Positions 41,470 to 52,830 of a stretch of 64,000 bases of DNA are shown piece after piece. Each line of letters starts with the position of its first letter. Position 1 is the first letter of the stretch. The translations under genes and the position numbers were made by a program. Origin of the DNA: Rhizobium sp. N324 (GTDB taxonomy: Bacteria > Pseudomonadota > Alphaproteobacteria > Rhizobiales > Rhizobiaceae). Location: assembly GCF_001664485.1 (NCBI RefSeq), contig NZ_CP013630.1:3975501-4039500 (forward strand), given 5' to 3'. The notes beneath the pieces were generated by a model. It was not told where the DNA came from. It was given only the letters and a program-made list of their open reading frames with translations, and did no database searches.

Positions 41470-42732
41470 ATGGTAGAAAAGCGTGTTCAGCCACTTGCCC
41501 GCGATGCAATGGCTTATGTTCTGGCCGGCGGCAGGGGGAGCCGCCTCAAGGAACTCACCGACCGGCGTGCCAAACCCGCCGTCTATTTCGGCGGCAAGGC
41601 CCGCATCATCGATTTCGCCCTGTCGAACGCCCTGAACTCAGGCATCCGCCGCATTGGCGTCGCGACGCAATACAAGGCGCATTCGCTGATCCGCCACATG
41701 CAGCGCGGCTGGAACTTCTTCCGCCCCGAGCGTAACGAAAGCTTCGACATCCTGCCGGCCAGCCAGCGCGTTTCGGAAACGCAGTGGTATGAAGGCACCG
41801 CCGACGCCGTCTATCAGAACATCGACATCATCGAGGATTACGGTGTCGAATACATGGTCATTCTCGCCGGCGACCATGTCTACAAGATGGATTATGAATG
41901 GATGCTGCAGCAGCACGTCGATTCCGGCGCCGACGTCACCATCGGTTGCCTGGAAGTGCCGCGCATGGAAGCGACCGGCTTCGGCGTCATGCATGTCAAC
42001 GACAAGGACGAAATCATCGCCTTCGTCGAGAAGCCGGCCGATCCGCCGCCCATTCCCGACAAACCGGATTTTGCGCTTGCCTCGATGGGCATCTACGTCT
42101 TCCACACCAAATTCCTGCTCGATGCGCTGCGCCGGGATGCCGCCGACCCGAACTCGAGCCGCGACTTCGGCAAGGACATCATCCCCTATATCGTCAAGAA
42201 CGGTAAGGCGGTCGCCCACCGCTTCGCCAAGTCCTGCGTCCGCTCCGATTTCGAGCATGAGCCCTATTGGCGCGACGTCGGCACGATCGACGCCTATTGG
42301 CAGGCCAATATCGACCTGACGGCGATCGTTCCGGAACTCGACATCTACGACAAGTCCTGGCCGATCTGGACCTATGCCGAGATCACCCCGCCGGCCAAAT
42401 TCGTCCACGACGACGAGGATCGCCGCGGCTCGGCCACCTCCTCCGTCGTCTCGGGCGACTGCATCATCTCGGGCGCCAGCCTCAACAACAGCCTGCTCTT
42501 TACCGGTGTCAGGGCCAACTCCTTCTCCAAACTCGAAGGTGCGGTCATCCTGCCGAACGTCAAGATCGGCCGGCGGGCCCAGCTCAAGAATGTGGTGATC
42601 GACCATGGTGTCGTCATTCCGGAAGGCCTTGTTGTCGGCGAAGATGACGAACTCGACGCCAAGCGCTTCCGGCGGACGGAAAGCGGCATCTGCCTGATCA
42701 CTCAACCGATGATCGACAAGCTGGATATCTGA
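41470..42732 (+). CDS. glgC: Glucose-1-phosphate adenylyltransferase (ADP-glucose pyrophosphorylase)
   Basis: Makes ADP-glucose from ATP and glucose-1-phosphate, the committed step of glycogen synthesis. The 420-residue protein has the nucleotidyltransferase signature [20 protein letters not shown] (about 18-37), then [31 protein letters not shown] and the Asp-containing [15 protein letters not shown], with a left-handed beta-helix at the C-terminus carrying [12 protein letters not shown]. Rhizobial enzymes are typically activated by fructose-6-phosphate and pyruvate. The start has a strong GGGAGGAG ribosome site, 18 bp after glgB. Confidence 0.97.
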   Translation: MVEKRVQPLARDAMAYVLAGGRGSRLKELTDRRAKPAVYFGGKARIIDFALSNALNSGIRRIGVATQYKAHSLIRHMQRGWNFFRPERNESFDILPASQRVSETQWYEGTADAVYQNIDIIEDYGVEYMVILAGDHVYKMDYEWMLQQHVDSGADVTIGCLEVPRMEATGFGVMHVNDKDEIIAFVEKPADPPPIPDKPDFALASMGIYVFHTKFLLDALRRDAADPNSSRDFGKDIIPYIVKNGKAVAHRFAKSCVRSDFEHEPYWRDVGTIDAYWQANIDLTAIVPELDIYDKSWPIWTYAEITPPAKFVHDDEDRRGSATSSVVSGDCIISGASLNNSLLFTGVRANSFSKLEGAVILPNVKIGRRAQLKNVVIDHGVVIPEGLVVGEDDELDAKRFRRTESGICLITQPMIDKLDI

Positions 42733-42735
42733 CTT

Positions 42736-44178
42736 ATGAAAGTTCTTTCGGTTTCATCCGAAGTCTTCCCTTTGATCAAGACAGGGGGCCTGGCCGATGT
42801 GTCAGGCGCCCTGCCAATCGCTCTCAAAGCCTTCGGGGTCGAGACCAAGACCCTTCTGCCCGGCTATCCCGCCGTCATGAAGGTCATTCGCGACCCGGTC
42901 GTCAGGCTCGAATTCCCCGATCTGCTCGGCGAGCCGGCGACCGTGCTTGAGGTCCAGCATGAGGGCCTCGATCTGCTCATCCTCGACGCACCCGCCTATT
43001 ACGACAGGCCGGGCGGCCCCTATGTCGATCCGCTCGGCAAGGACTATCCCGATAACTGGCGGCGTTTCGCCGCTCTTTCGCTCGCCGCCTCCGAGATCGC
43101 CGCCGGACTGCTGCCCGGCTGGCGGCCCGATCTCGTCCACACGCACGACTGGCAGGCGGCGCTGACCTCGGTCTATATGCGCTATTATCCGACGCCGGAA
43201 CTGCCGAGCGTGCTGACCATCCACAACATCGCCTTCCAGGGCCAGTTCGGCCCCGAGATCTTTCCCGGCCTGCGCCTGCCGGCCCACGCCTTCGCCACCG
43301 ACAGCATCGAATATTACGGCACCGTCGGCTACCTCAAGGGCGGCCTGCAGACCGCCCACGCGATCACCACGGTCAGCCCGACCTATGCCGACGAGATACT
43401 GACGCCGGAATTCGGCATGGGGCTCGAGGGCGTCATTGCCAGCCACATCGACAATCTGCACGGCATCGTCAACGGCATCGACACCGATATCTGGAACCCG
43501 GCGACCGATCCCGTCGTCCACACCCATTATGGCCCGACGACGCTGAAGAACCGCGAGGAGAACCGCCGCTCGATCGCCGAATTCTTCCATCTCGACAATG
43601 ACGACGCCCCGATCTTCTGCGTCATCAGCCGGCTCACCTGGCAAAAGGGCATGGACATTGTCGCCAATGTCGCCGACGAAATCGTCGCCATGGGCGGCAA
43701 GCTCGTCGTGCTCGGCTCCGGCGACGCGGCACTCGAAGGCGCACTGCTTGCCTCCGCCAGCCGCCATCCCGGCCGTATCGGCGTGTCGATCGGCTACAAC
43801 GAGCCGATGTCGCACCTGATGCAGGCCGGCTGCGACGCGATCATCATCCCTTCGCGTTTCGAACCCTGCGGCCTGACCCAGCTTTACGGCCTGCGTTACG
43901 GCTGCGTGCCGATCGTCGCCCGCACCGGCGGACTGAACGACACGGTGATCGACGCCAATCACGCCGCACTTGCGGCGAAAGTGGCAACCGGCATACAATT
44001 TTCACCCGTGACGGAAACGGGCATGCTACAGGCAATCCGCCGTGCGATGCATTTTTACGCGGACCGAAAACTCTGGACCCAATTGCAAAAGCAAGGCATG
44101 AAATCGGATGTCTCCTGGGAGAAGAGCGCCGAACGCTACGCTGCCCTCTATTCAAGCCTCGTCTCGAAAGGCATGTGA
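42736..44178 (+). CDS. glgA: Glycogen synthase (ADP-glucose type)
   Basis: A GT5 glycosyltransferase that extends glycogen from ADP-glucose, 480 residues. The N-terminal [13 protein letters not shown] (Lys15, KxGGL motif) binds ADP-glucose. Further motifs are [17 protein letters not shown] (about 135-151), the C-terminal [12 protein letters not shown] with its nucleotide-binding Lys, and [18 protein letters not shown] near residue 373, containing the catalytic Glu. It begins 3 bp after glgC and is followed 6 bp later by pgm. Confidence 0.97.
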   Translation: MKVLSVSSEVFPLIKTGGLADVSGALPIALKAFGVETKTLLPGYPAVMKVIRDPVVRLEFPDLLGEPATVLEVQHEGLDLLILDAPAYYDRPGGPYVDPLGKDYPDNWRRFAALSLAASEIAAGLLPGWRPDLVHTHDWQAALTSVYMRYYPTPELPSVLTIHNIAFQGQFGPEIFPGLRLPAHAFATDSIEYYGTVGYLKGGLQTAHAITTVSPTYADEILTPEFGMGLEGVIASHIDNLHGIVNGIDTDIWNPATDPVVHTHYGPTTLKNREENRRSIAEFFHLDNDDAPIFCVISRLTWQKGMDIVANVADEIVAMGGKLVVLGSGDAALEGALLASASRHPGRIGVSIGYNEPMSHLMQAGCDAIIIPSRFEPCGLTQLYGLRYGCVPIVARTGGLNDTVIDANHAALAAKVATGIQFSPVTETGMLQAIRRAMHFYADRKLWTQLQKQGMKSDVSWEKSAERYAALYSSLVSKGM

Positions 44179-45816
<1,638 letters not shown>

Positions 45817-45828
45817 TCCGGGGGGAAC

Positions 45829-47808
45829 ATGCGGGGAGAAAGTTCGGCGCAATGCGGCGCGATCGTCTTCGAGACCGGCGTCGAATTTGCCGTGTGGTCG
45901 CATCATGCCGCACAGATCGAACTCTGTCTCTTCGAGGATGACGGCAACAGGGAATTCGCGCGGCTGCCGATGGCGCGCGACGGCAATCACGTCCACCGCT
46001 TGTTTGTCGACGGCCTGAAGGCGGGCGCACGCTACGGTTATCGCGCCGACGGTATCTACGCCCCCGACAGCGGCCTCTGGTACGATCCCTCCAAACTGCT
46101 GGTCGATCCCTACGCCAAGGAGATCGACAGGCCGTTCCGCTACGATCCCCGCCTCGGCGTTTATGGCGAGGACAGCCAGGATCTGATGCCCAAGGCGATC
46201 GTCACCACCGATACCCCAGCCGAAATCGGCAAGCCGCTCTTCAAACCGGGCGGCTTCATTTACGAGGTGGCGGTCCGGCCCTTCACTATCCTCCATCCCG
46301 ATGTGCCGGAGGCTCTGCGCGGCACGGTGGCCGCTCTTGCGCATCCCTCGGTCATCGCGCATCTGAAGCGGATCGGGGTCGATGCCGTCGAACTGATGCC
46401 GATCACCGCCTGGATCGACGAGCGCCACCTGCCGCCGCTCGGCCTCACCAACGGCTGGGGCTACAATCCGGTCGCCTTCATGGCGCTCGATCCGCGGCTG
46501 GCGCCGGGTGGCATGGCGGAACTGCGCCGGACGGTCGCAGCGCTCCATGCCGAGGGTATCGCCGTCATCCTCGATCTCGTCTTCAACCATACAGGCGAGA
46601 GCGACCGTTACGGGACGACGCTGTCGCTGCGCGGCCTCGACAACCTGCATTATTATCGCCACGCCCAGAACAGCCCCGGCGAACTCGTCAACGACACCGG
46701 CACCGGCAACACGCTCGCCTGCGATCATCCCGAGGTTCGCCGTCTCATTATCGACAGCCTGCGCCACTTCGTGCTCAATTCAGGCGTCGACGGTTTTCGC
46801 TTCGATCTCTCCCCCGTGCTCGGCCGCACCGCGACAGGCTTCGAGCGCGACGGCGGAACGCTGGCCGCGATCCTTTCCGACAATGTGCTCGCCGACCGGA
46901 TCATGATTGCCGAACCCTGGGATATCGGCCCCGGCGGTTACCAGCTCGGCAATTTCCCCAGCCCCTTCCTGGAATGGAACGACCGGCTTCGCGACGATCT
47001 GCGCTGCTACTGGCGCGGCGACCAGTGGAAGACCGGGGCGCTGGCGACCGCACTCGCCGGCTCCTCCGACATCTTCTCCCGCAACGACGGCAAAGGGACG
47101 CGCAGCGTCAATTTCCTCGCCGCCCATGACGGCTTCACCCTGACCGATCTCGTTTCCTACGCCGGCAAGCACAATGATGCTAATGGCGAGCACAATCGTG
47201 ACGGCCACAACGAGAACCACTCCTGGAACAACGGCGTCGAGGGGGAAACTCTCTATCCCTCGATCCGCAAGCGTCGCCGGGACGATGTGATGGCGCTGAT
47301 ATCGACGCTCTTTGCCACTCGCGGCAGCATCATGCTGACGGCCGGCGATGAGGGAGGCCGCAGCCAGCAAGGCAACAACAACGCCTATTGCCAGGACAAC
47401 GAGATCACCTGGCTGGACTGGAAGGCGCTGGACGAAGACCTCGTCGCCCATACCGCTTTCGTCGCCGGGCTGCGCCGCCGCTTCACGGTCTTCTCCGAAA
47501 CCGGCTTCCTGTCAGGAAACGGCGATGTCGAATGGCTATCGCTTTCGGGGGAACCGATGACCGTCGCCGAATGGGAAACGCCGTCGCTTTCCACCCTCGG
47601 CATGCTGCTTTCCACAGGCGACCTCTCCGCGCGCGGCAGGCAGACCCGGCTTGCCGTGCTTTTCAATCGTTCGGGCGACCGGCAATCCTTCACGCTCCCG
47701 TCCGGAACCGAACCGGGCTGGCGTCAATTGACGCCGGATGGAGCCAACAAAGCCGGCGCCCGAGTGACCGTCGAGCCACGCTCCGTCGCCTTTTTCGTAG
47801 AAAATTGA
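45829..47808 (+). CDS. glgX: Glycogen debranching enzyme
   Basis: A GH13 isoamylase-type enzyme that removes short alpha-1,6 branches left by glycogen phosphorylase, 659 residues. It has an N-terminal early-set domain (GVEFAVWSHHAAQIELCLFED), the catalytic barrel with VILDLVFNHTGES, GFRFDLSPVLGR (nucleophile Asp), MIAEPWDIGPGGYQLGNFP (acid Glu) and AAHDGFTLTDLVSY. The ribosome site GGGGGGAA lies just before the ATG, 12 bp after pgm. It closes the glycogen operon; no clear terminator is visible after it. Confidence 0.96.
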   Translation: MRGESSAQCGAIVFETGVEFAVWSHHAAQIELCLFEDDGNREFARLPMARDGNHVHRLFVDGLKAGARYGYRADGIYAPDSGLWYDPSKLLVDPYAKEIDRPFRYDPRLGVYGEDSQDLMPKAIVTTDTPAEIGKPLFKPGGFIYEVAVRPFTILHPDVPEALRGTVAALAHPSVIAHLKRIGVDAVELMPITAWIDERHLPPLGLTNGWGYNPVAFMALDPRLAPGGMAELRRTVAALHAEGIAVILDLVFNHTGESDRYGTTLSLRGLDNLHYYRHAQNSPGELVNDTGTGNTLACDHPEVRRLIIDSLRHFVLNSGVDGFRFDLSPVLGRTATGFERDGGTLAAILSDNVLADRIMIAEPWDIGPGGYQLGNFPSPFLEWNDRLRDDLRCYWRGDQWKTGALATALAGSSDIFSRNDGKGTRSVNFLAAHDGFTLTDLVSYAGKHNDANGEHNRDGHNENHSWNNGVEGETLYPSIRKRRRDDVMALISTLFATRGSIMLTAGDEGGRSQQGNNNAYCQDNEITWLDWKALDEDLVAHTAFVAGLRRRFTVFSETGFLSGNGDVEWLSLSGEPMTVAEWETPSLSTLGMLLSTGDLSARGRQTRLAVLFNRSGDRQSFTLPSGTEPGWRQLTPDGANKAGARVTVEPRSVAFFVEN

Positions 47809-47897
47809 CCGGCTCTCCCCGCTTGCGCAAATCCTTGTCGCAATCGTCATAAATGCACGATAAGGCTTGGGCCGGCGGCCTATTTCACGAGGAATTC

Positions 47898-48386
47898 ATG
47901 GTCACGGAAATTTCACTCTCCGACGTGCGGGGACTGATCGGCATGGAAACAGGCCTTTCGGACTGGATCACCGTCGACCAGACGATGATCGACGCCTTTG
48001 CAGGGGCGACAGACGACCATCAGTTCATTCACGTCGATCCCAAGCGCGCAGCCGCCGAAAGCCCGTTCGGCGGCACCATCGCCCACGGCTTCCTGACGCT
48101 GTCTCTGCTGTCGGCGATGAATTACAACTGCTTGCCGAGAGTGCGCGAGCAAACCATGGGCATCAATTACGGCTTCGATCGTGTCCGCTTCATGACACCG
48201 GTCAAAAGCGGCACCCGCGTCCGCGGCCGCTTTCTGCTCGCCGACGCCCGCTTTCGCGGCGGCGGCATGCTGATGACCACCTATGACGCATCGATCGAGA
48301 TCGAAAACGAGAAGAAGCCGGCGCTGACGGCAAGATGGATCACCATCATCCAATTCGACCCGAAGGATCGTCCCGAGGACGTTTGA
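47898..48386 (+). CDS. MaoC-family (R)-specific enoyl-CoA hydratase-like protein
   Basis: A 162-residue hot-dog-fold protein. The hydratase motif is visible: FAGATDDHQFIHVDPKRAA (about 34-52), with the catalytic Asp and His, followed by GGTIAHGFLTLSLL. Relatives include MaoC dehydratases and NodN. Likely activity is hydration of a trans-2-enoyl-CoA, but the substrate is unknown. The ATG at 47898 follows GAGGAATTC and is preferred over 47853. It lies 90 bp after glgX and is not obviously part of that operon. Confidence 0.87.
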   Translation: MVTEISLSDVRGLIGMETGLSDWITVDQTMIDAFAGATDDHQFIHVDPKRAAAESPFGGTIAHGFLTLSLLSAMNYNCLPRVREQTMGINYGFDRVRFMTPVKSGTRVRGRFLLADARFRGGGMLMTTYDASIEIENEKKPALTARWITIIQFDPKDRPEDV

Positions 48387-48401
48387 GCAAAACGCCGCTT
48401 G

Positions 48402-48801
48402 CTACTCGGCCGACTTGCAGACGGCTTCGAGTGCGTGCCCGTCCGGATCCATCACGAACGCCGCATAATAGTGTTCGCCGTAGTGAGGGCGTAAGCCTGG
48501 ACCACCATTGTCATCGCCGCCATGTGCGATTGCCGCAGCATGGAACTGATCGACAGCCTGGCGGCTCGGGGCGGCAAAGGCCAGATGAAAACCCCGGGCC
48601 GGCCGGGCGCTGGCCATCCGGCCGATGTTTGATCGCCAGTTTGTCTCCGCCGCCGGGAAGGCCGTAGCCGACCGCCTGTCCCGTCTGCCCCGGCCTGATG
48701 TCGTCCCAGACCCTGACATAGCCGAGAGCACCAAGGGCGGCATCGTAAAATGCTACGGACCGCTCGATATCGGAAACGCCGAGGGAGGCATGGTGCAGCA
48801 T
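48402..48801 (-). pseudogene. Glyoxalase/VOC-family gene broken by a frameshift
   Basis: Two overlapping frames together make one glyoxalase (vicinal oxygen chelate) protein of about 132 residues. The first encodes MLHHASLGVSDIERSVAFYD to LAIKHRPDG; the second continues GFHLAFAAPSRQAVDQFH to FVMDPDGHALEAVCKSAE. The break is at the minus-strand run GGGGTTTT (48588-48595), where one extra base explains the shift: without it the gene would be 399 bp, exactly 133 codons. Metal-ligand positions near H3 and the final E appear kept. It is either a recent pseudogene or a homopolymer sequencing error. The ATG at 48801 starts in the usual place for the family. Confidence 0.8.
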
Positions 48802-48848
48802 TTACTCATCCCTTGAATGAGGCTTACGCAGCCGGGATCGGTCCGGCC

Positions 48849-49397
48849 TCAATGGCCGGCATCGTGAGCCGCCTCGTCGAGCAGCCCGAAGACGAAATCC
48901 GAGAACGACCGCCAGCACTCCACCCGGAACGTGTCCTTATCGGTGCGCAGAAGCACGATCTCCGCCTTGCCGAGGATCGTCCGCGACGCGGCTCCGACCG
49001 AAAAGGAAGACAACGACAGATCCTGCGGGCAGCCGGCGGCAAGCGTTTTTTCCGCACCCGGTCCCGAGACGATGATTGCGAGATTGCGGTGCGAAACGTC
49101 GGTCGCCGAATGCACGGCGCTGACCCCGGAAAGCACCGTCATCAGATCGGCGCCGTCCTCGTCGATGACAAGCCATTCGTCCGGCCCGATCCAGAGCACC
49201 GATCGGGCGCCGGCCCGCCCCGATGTTTTCGGGACGGTCGGAACGGTCAGACCGAGCGCTTTGGAAAGCGCGGCAAGCGAACCCGCCGGCGCGCGCAACG
49301 CCACCCTGCTTGCAGTGGGTGCTACCGTCAGCCGTACCGTTGCGGAGCCGCCGAGGCGGCCGGCAAGCACAGGCTTGCGAATTGCGACATCAGCCAT
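48849..49397 (-). CDS. soxG: Sarcosine oxidase, gamma subunit
   Basis: The smallest structural variant of the four-subunit sarcosine oxidase, 182 residues. It has the gamma-subunit pattern of a degenerate GcvT-like fold: SVLWIGPDEWLVIDEDG (about 66-82), SHRNLAIIVSGPGAEKTLAAGCP and a C-terminal FRVECWRSFSDFVFGLLDEA. The start ATG overlaps the soxA stop by 8 bp and has AAGGAGG upstream; an in-frame ATG at 49421 lies deeper inside soxA. It is last in the soxBDAG unit. Confidence 0.9.
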   Translation of the reverse strand: MADVAIRKPVLAGRLGGSATVRLTVAPTASRVALRAPAGSLAALSKALGLTVPTVPKTSGRAGARSVLWIGPDEWLVIDEDGADLMTVLSGVSAVHSATDVSHRNLAIIVSGPGAEKTLAAGCPQDLSLSSFSVGAASRTILGKAEIVLLRTDKDTFRVECWRSFSDFVFGLLDEAAHDAGH

Positions 49398-52383
49398 GGA
49401 TGCGGCCTCCTTCCTTGTCAAAGAACACCAGATCCGTCACCTCGACGGCGATCGTCCGGTCCGGCATCGGCACGTAGAGCGTCTCGCCCATCCGCGCTCG
49501 GCCGCCGGCGACGAGCGCGAAGGCGATCGACCGGCCGCAGTTTTCCGACCAGTAGGACGAGGTGACGTGGCCGAGCATTGTCATCGGCTTCGGCTCGTTC
49601 GGGTTGGCGACGACCTGCGCGCCTTCCTCAAGCACGAGCTTCGGATCCTTGGTGACAAGGCCGACGAGCTGCTTGCGCCCTTCCTTGACCAGGTCCGGGC
49701 GCTGCAGGCCGCGAATGCCGACAAAGTCCTTCTTCTTCTTCGAAACGGCCCAGGCAACGCCCGCGTCATCCGGGGTAACCGTCCCGTCAGTATCCTGGCC
49801 GACGATGATGTAGCCCTTCTCGGCGCGCAGAACGTGCATCGTCTCCGTGCCGTAGACGCAGGCGTCAAGCGGCTCGGCATTGGCCCAGACGGCTTCGAGC
49901 ACCGACTGGCCATAATCGGCCGGCACGTTGATTTCGAAACCGATTTCGCCGGTGAAGGAGACGCGGAACAGCCGCGCAGGCACGCCGCAGACCGTGCACT
50001 CGGCAACGCTCATATGCGGGAAGGCCTCGTTCGAGAGGTCGACCCCTTCGACCAGCGGCTCGACGATCGCGCGCGCCTTCGGTCCCTGCACGGCAATGAC
50101 CGCCCATTGCTCGGTGACCGAGGTCAGCCATACCTTCAGGTCCGGGAATTCCGTCTGCAGGTAATCTTCCATGTGGTGAAGAACGCGCGGCGCTCCGCCG
50201 GTCGTCGTCGTCACATGGAAACGGTCCTCGGCCAGTCGCCCGACGACGCCGTCGTCATAAACGAAGCCGTCTTCGCGGGTCATGATGCCGTAGCGGGCCT
50301 TGCCCGGCTTCAGCGTGTCCCAGGCATTGGTGTAGATGAGGTTGAGGAACTTCGCCGCATCCGGCCCCACTACCTCGATCTTGCCGAGCGTCGAAGCGTC
50401 GAAAATACCGGCCGACTCTCGGGCTGTGCGGCATTCGCGGGCGACCGCCTGGTGCATGCTCTCACCGGCCTGCGGATAGAACCAGGCACGCTTCCAGTTA
50501 CCGACATCCTCGAAGACGGCGCCATGCGCTTCTTCCCAGTTGTGCAGCGGCGTTTTGCGCGTCGGGTCGAACAGCTCTCCGCGCGAATGGCCGACCAGCG
50601 TACCGTAGGTAACAGGCGTATAGGGCGCGCGGAAAGTGGTGAGCCCGACCTGTGGGATCTCCTTGCCGAGCATTTCGGCAGCAATCGCCAGGCCGTGCAT
50701 GTTGGAAAGCTTGCCCTGGTCCGAAGCCATGCCGTTGGTCGTGAAGCGCTTGATATGCTCGATCGAGTGCATGCCCTCGCGCACGGCAAGGCGGATGTCC
50801 TTGGCGCAAACGTCGTGCTGGAAATCGATGAACGCTTTGGCGTTGGTCTTCGGGCCGGCGCCTTCGGCAGCGCCGATCATGCCGCCGGTCCAGTCATAGG
50901 CCTGCTCGGCCGAAATGGCGATCTTCTCGCCGCTGCTTCTGCCGGTGGCCTGCGCCATCAGCTCGCCCGCGGCGAGCGATTCCTCGATCGTCCGCTGCAG
51001 ATCGTCGGTGCCGTTGCAGGCGCCGACCGAAAGGCAGTCCTGCGCATAGGAGCCGGGCAGGAAACGCTGGCTTTCGGCATCGAAGGCCACTTTGCCACGC
51101 GACTGCGAGAACAGATGCACCGATGGCGTCCAGCCGGCCGAAACCAGCAATGCGTCGACTGCGATCTTGCGCGGCGAACCGCCGCCGTTGCGCGCCACCG
51201 TCATCGACGAGATGCGCAGCCGTCCCGCCGTGTTGATCACCGACTGCCCGGTCAGGACGTCGATGCCGAGCGCACGCGCCTCCTCCAGCACCGCCGCTCC
51301 CGGCGCCTGCCTGCAATCGACGATGGCGGCGACCGAAACACCAGCCCGTTTCAGATCGAAAGCCGCCTCATAGGCCGAGTCATGCGCCGTATAGATGCCG
51401 ACCTTGGTTCCGACAGCGACGCCGTAGTGATTGAGATACATCCGCGCCGCCGAAGCCAGCATGATGCCCGGCCGGTCGTTGTTCGGAAATACCATGTGCC
51501 GCTCGATCGCGCCGTTGGCGAGGACCACTCGCTTGGCCCGCACCTGCCACAGCCGCTCGCGCGGCAGATCTTGAGAAGGCTTGGCGATATGATCCGTCAC
51601 GCGCTCGGCGAGACCGACGAAATTGTGGTTGTAGTAGCCGAAGGCGGTGGTGCGGACCAGCACGTCGACGTTGTCCATCGCCTTCAGCCGCGCCACAGCC
51701 TTCTGCGCCCAGGCATAACCCTCCTGGCCGTCGATCGTCACGCCGGCATCGTAGCGCAATGCGCCGCCGACTTCCGCCTGCTCGTCGCAGAGGATCACCT
51801 TGGCACCGGTCCCGGCCGCGGCCAGGGCCGCCGAAAGTCCGGCAACGCCGGCGCCGACCACCAGCACGTCGCAATGAGCATAACGGCTGGCATAATGATC
51901 CGGATCTTCCTCCGTCGGCGCGACACCGAGGCCGGCGGCACGACGGATGAGCGGTTCGTAGACGCTTTTCCAGGCGGCGCGCGGCCACATGAACGTCTTG
52001 TAGTAGAAGCCGGCGGCGAAGAACGGCGACATCAGATTGTTGACCGCGCCGACGTCGAAGGCGAGCGAGGGCCAGCGATTCTGCGAGTTGACGATCATGC
52101 CGTCGAAGACTTCCTGCACCGTCGCGCGCACGTTCGGCTGCTTGCGCGCCTTATCGCGGGCGACGTCGATCAGCGCGTTCGGTTCTTCGGCGCCGGCCGA
52201 CAGAATACCGCGAGCCCGGTGATATTTGAACGAACGTCCCAGAAGATGCACGCCGTGGGCGATCAGCGCCGAGGCGACGGTATCGCCTTCCAGCGCGGTA
52301 TAGGTCTCGCCGTCGAAGCTGAAGCGCGCGGTTTTGGCCGGCGTCAGGCGCCCCTTGCCGACGATACGGTTCACGCCGCTCAT
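49390..52383 (-). CDS. soxA: Sarcosine oxidase, alpha subunit
   Basis: The 997-residue alpha subunit of heterotetrameric sarcosine oxidase, which converts sarcosine, oxygen and tetrahydrofolate to glycine, hydrogen peroxide and methylene-THF. In order: an N-terminal ferredoxin-like domain (FSFDGETYTALEGDTVASALIAHG in parts), an NAD-binding Rossmann domain (VLVVGAGVAGLSAALAAAG, about 173-191), and from about residue 600 a GcvT/aminomethyltransferase domain that binds THF (GPDAAKFLNLIYTN, FTGEIGFEINVPADYGQSVL). The family's length is met. It overlaps soxD by 4 bp and soxG by 8 bp. Confidence 0.95.
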   Translation of the reverse strand: MSGVNRIVGKGRLTPAKTARFSFDGETYTALEGDTVASALIAHGVHLLGRSFKYHRARGILSAGAEEPNALIDVARDKARKQPNVRATVQEVFDGMIVNSQNRWPSLAFDVGAVNNLMSPFFAAGFYYKTFMWPRAAWKSVYEPLIRRAAGLGVAPTEEDPDHYASRYAHCDVLVVGAGVAGLSAALAAAGTGAKVILCDEQAEVGGALRYDAGVTIDGQEGYAWAQKAVARLKAMDNVDVLVRTTAFGYYNHNFVGLAERVTDHIAKPSQDLPRERLWQVRAKRVVLANGAIERHMVFPNNDRPGIMLASAARMYLNHYGVAVGTKVGIYTAHDSAYEAAFDLKRAGVSVAAIVDCRQAPGAAVLEEARALGIDVLTGQSVINTAGRLRISSMTVARNGGGSPRKIAVDALLVSAGWTPSVHLFSQSRGKVAFDAESQRFLPGSYAQDCLSVGACNGTDDLQRTIEESLAAGELMAQATGRSSGEKIAISAEQAYDWTGGMIGAAEGAGPKTNAKAFIDFQHDVCAKDIRLAVREGMHSIEHIKRFTTNGMASDQGKLSNMHGLAIAAEMLGKEIPQVGLTTFRAPYTPVTYGTLVGHSRGELFDPTRKTPLHNWEEAHGAVFEDVGNWKRAWFYPQAGESMHQAVARECRTARESAGIFDASTLGKIEVVGPDAAKFLNLIYTNAWDTLKPGKARYGIMTREDGFVYDDGVVGRLAEDRFHVTTTTGGAPRVLHHMEDYLQTEFPDLKVWLTSVTEQWAVIAVQGPKARAIVEPLVEGVDLSNEAFPHMSVAECTVCGVPARLFRVSFTGEIGFEINVPADYGQSVLEAVWANAEPLDACVYGTETMHVLRAEKGYIIVGQDTDGTVTPDDAGVAWAVSKKKKDFVGIRGLQRPDLVKEGRKQLVGLVTKDPKLVLEEGAQVVANPNEPKPMTMLGHVTSSYWSENCGRSIAFALVAGGRARMGETLYVPMPDRTIAVEVTDLVFFDKEGGRIHG

Positions 52384-52721
52384 TGCGCCTCTCCTTCCAC
52401 GGCTTCATATGTCTCGACAGGCGCGTGCTTTTCGGCCTTAGCGCCGATCTCAGGCTTCGGCTCGCCCGCCTTGTACGTCACGATGAACTTGTCGCTCACC
52501 GTATCGCGCGCCGCGTTGAAGAAGCGCCCGCAGCCATGAATGTGCCGCCAGCGTTCGAAGATCAGGCCTTTCGGATTGTCGCGCAGAAAGAAATAGGCCT
52601 CGAATTCCTCGTCCGAAACCGAGGCGATATCGGCGGGCCGCACGATATGCGCGTCACCCGCGCCGCGGAATTCAAGCTCCGAGCGCTCTTCCTGACAGTA
52701 AGGGCAATGGATCAGCAGCAT
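52380..52721 (-). CDS. soxD: Sarcosine oxidase, delta subunit
   Basis: A 113-residue zinc-binding subunit. The N-terminal CPYC (C6, C9) with H60/H62 and C64 in RHIHGCGRFFN forms the zinc site known for SoxD. The conserved GAGDAHIVRP and FLRDNPKG are present. Its end overlaps the soxA start by 4 bp. It is separated from soxB by 109 bp that contain a palindromic repeat. Confidence 0.94.
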   Translation of the reverse strand: MLLIHCPYCQEERSELEFRGAGDAHIVRPADIASVSDEEFEAYFFLRDNPKGLIFERWRHIHGCGRFFNAARDTVSDKFIVTYKAGEPKPEIGAKAEKHAPVETYEAVEGEAQ

Positions 52722-52741
52722 GTGTGATTTCCTTCTCCTCC

Positions 52742-52790
52742 CCTTCTCTCCAGCGGAGAGAAGGTGCCTGCAAGGCGGATGAGGGGGTGA
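52742..52790. repeat. Palindromic intergenic repeat inside the sox operon
   Basis: A perfect 10-bp stem (CCTTCTCTCC at 52742-52751 with GGAGAGAAGG at 52755-52764, loop AGC) runs into TGCCTGCAAGGCGGATGAGGGGG. This sequence type is one I recall as very common between genes in Rhizobium. It lies between soxB and soxD, where it could affect how much message reaches soxDAG. Confidence 0.6.
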
Positions 52791-52830
52791 GCAACGAAAG
52801 GAGCGAGCATCTGAGCGACAACACGCATCA

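Noticed and set aside
48931..52539. 1202-codon open frame opposite soxG, soxA and soxD
   Set aside because: Antisense shadow; its length only reflects the scarcity of stops in GC-rich DNA.
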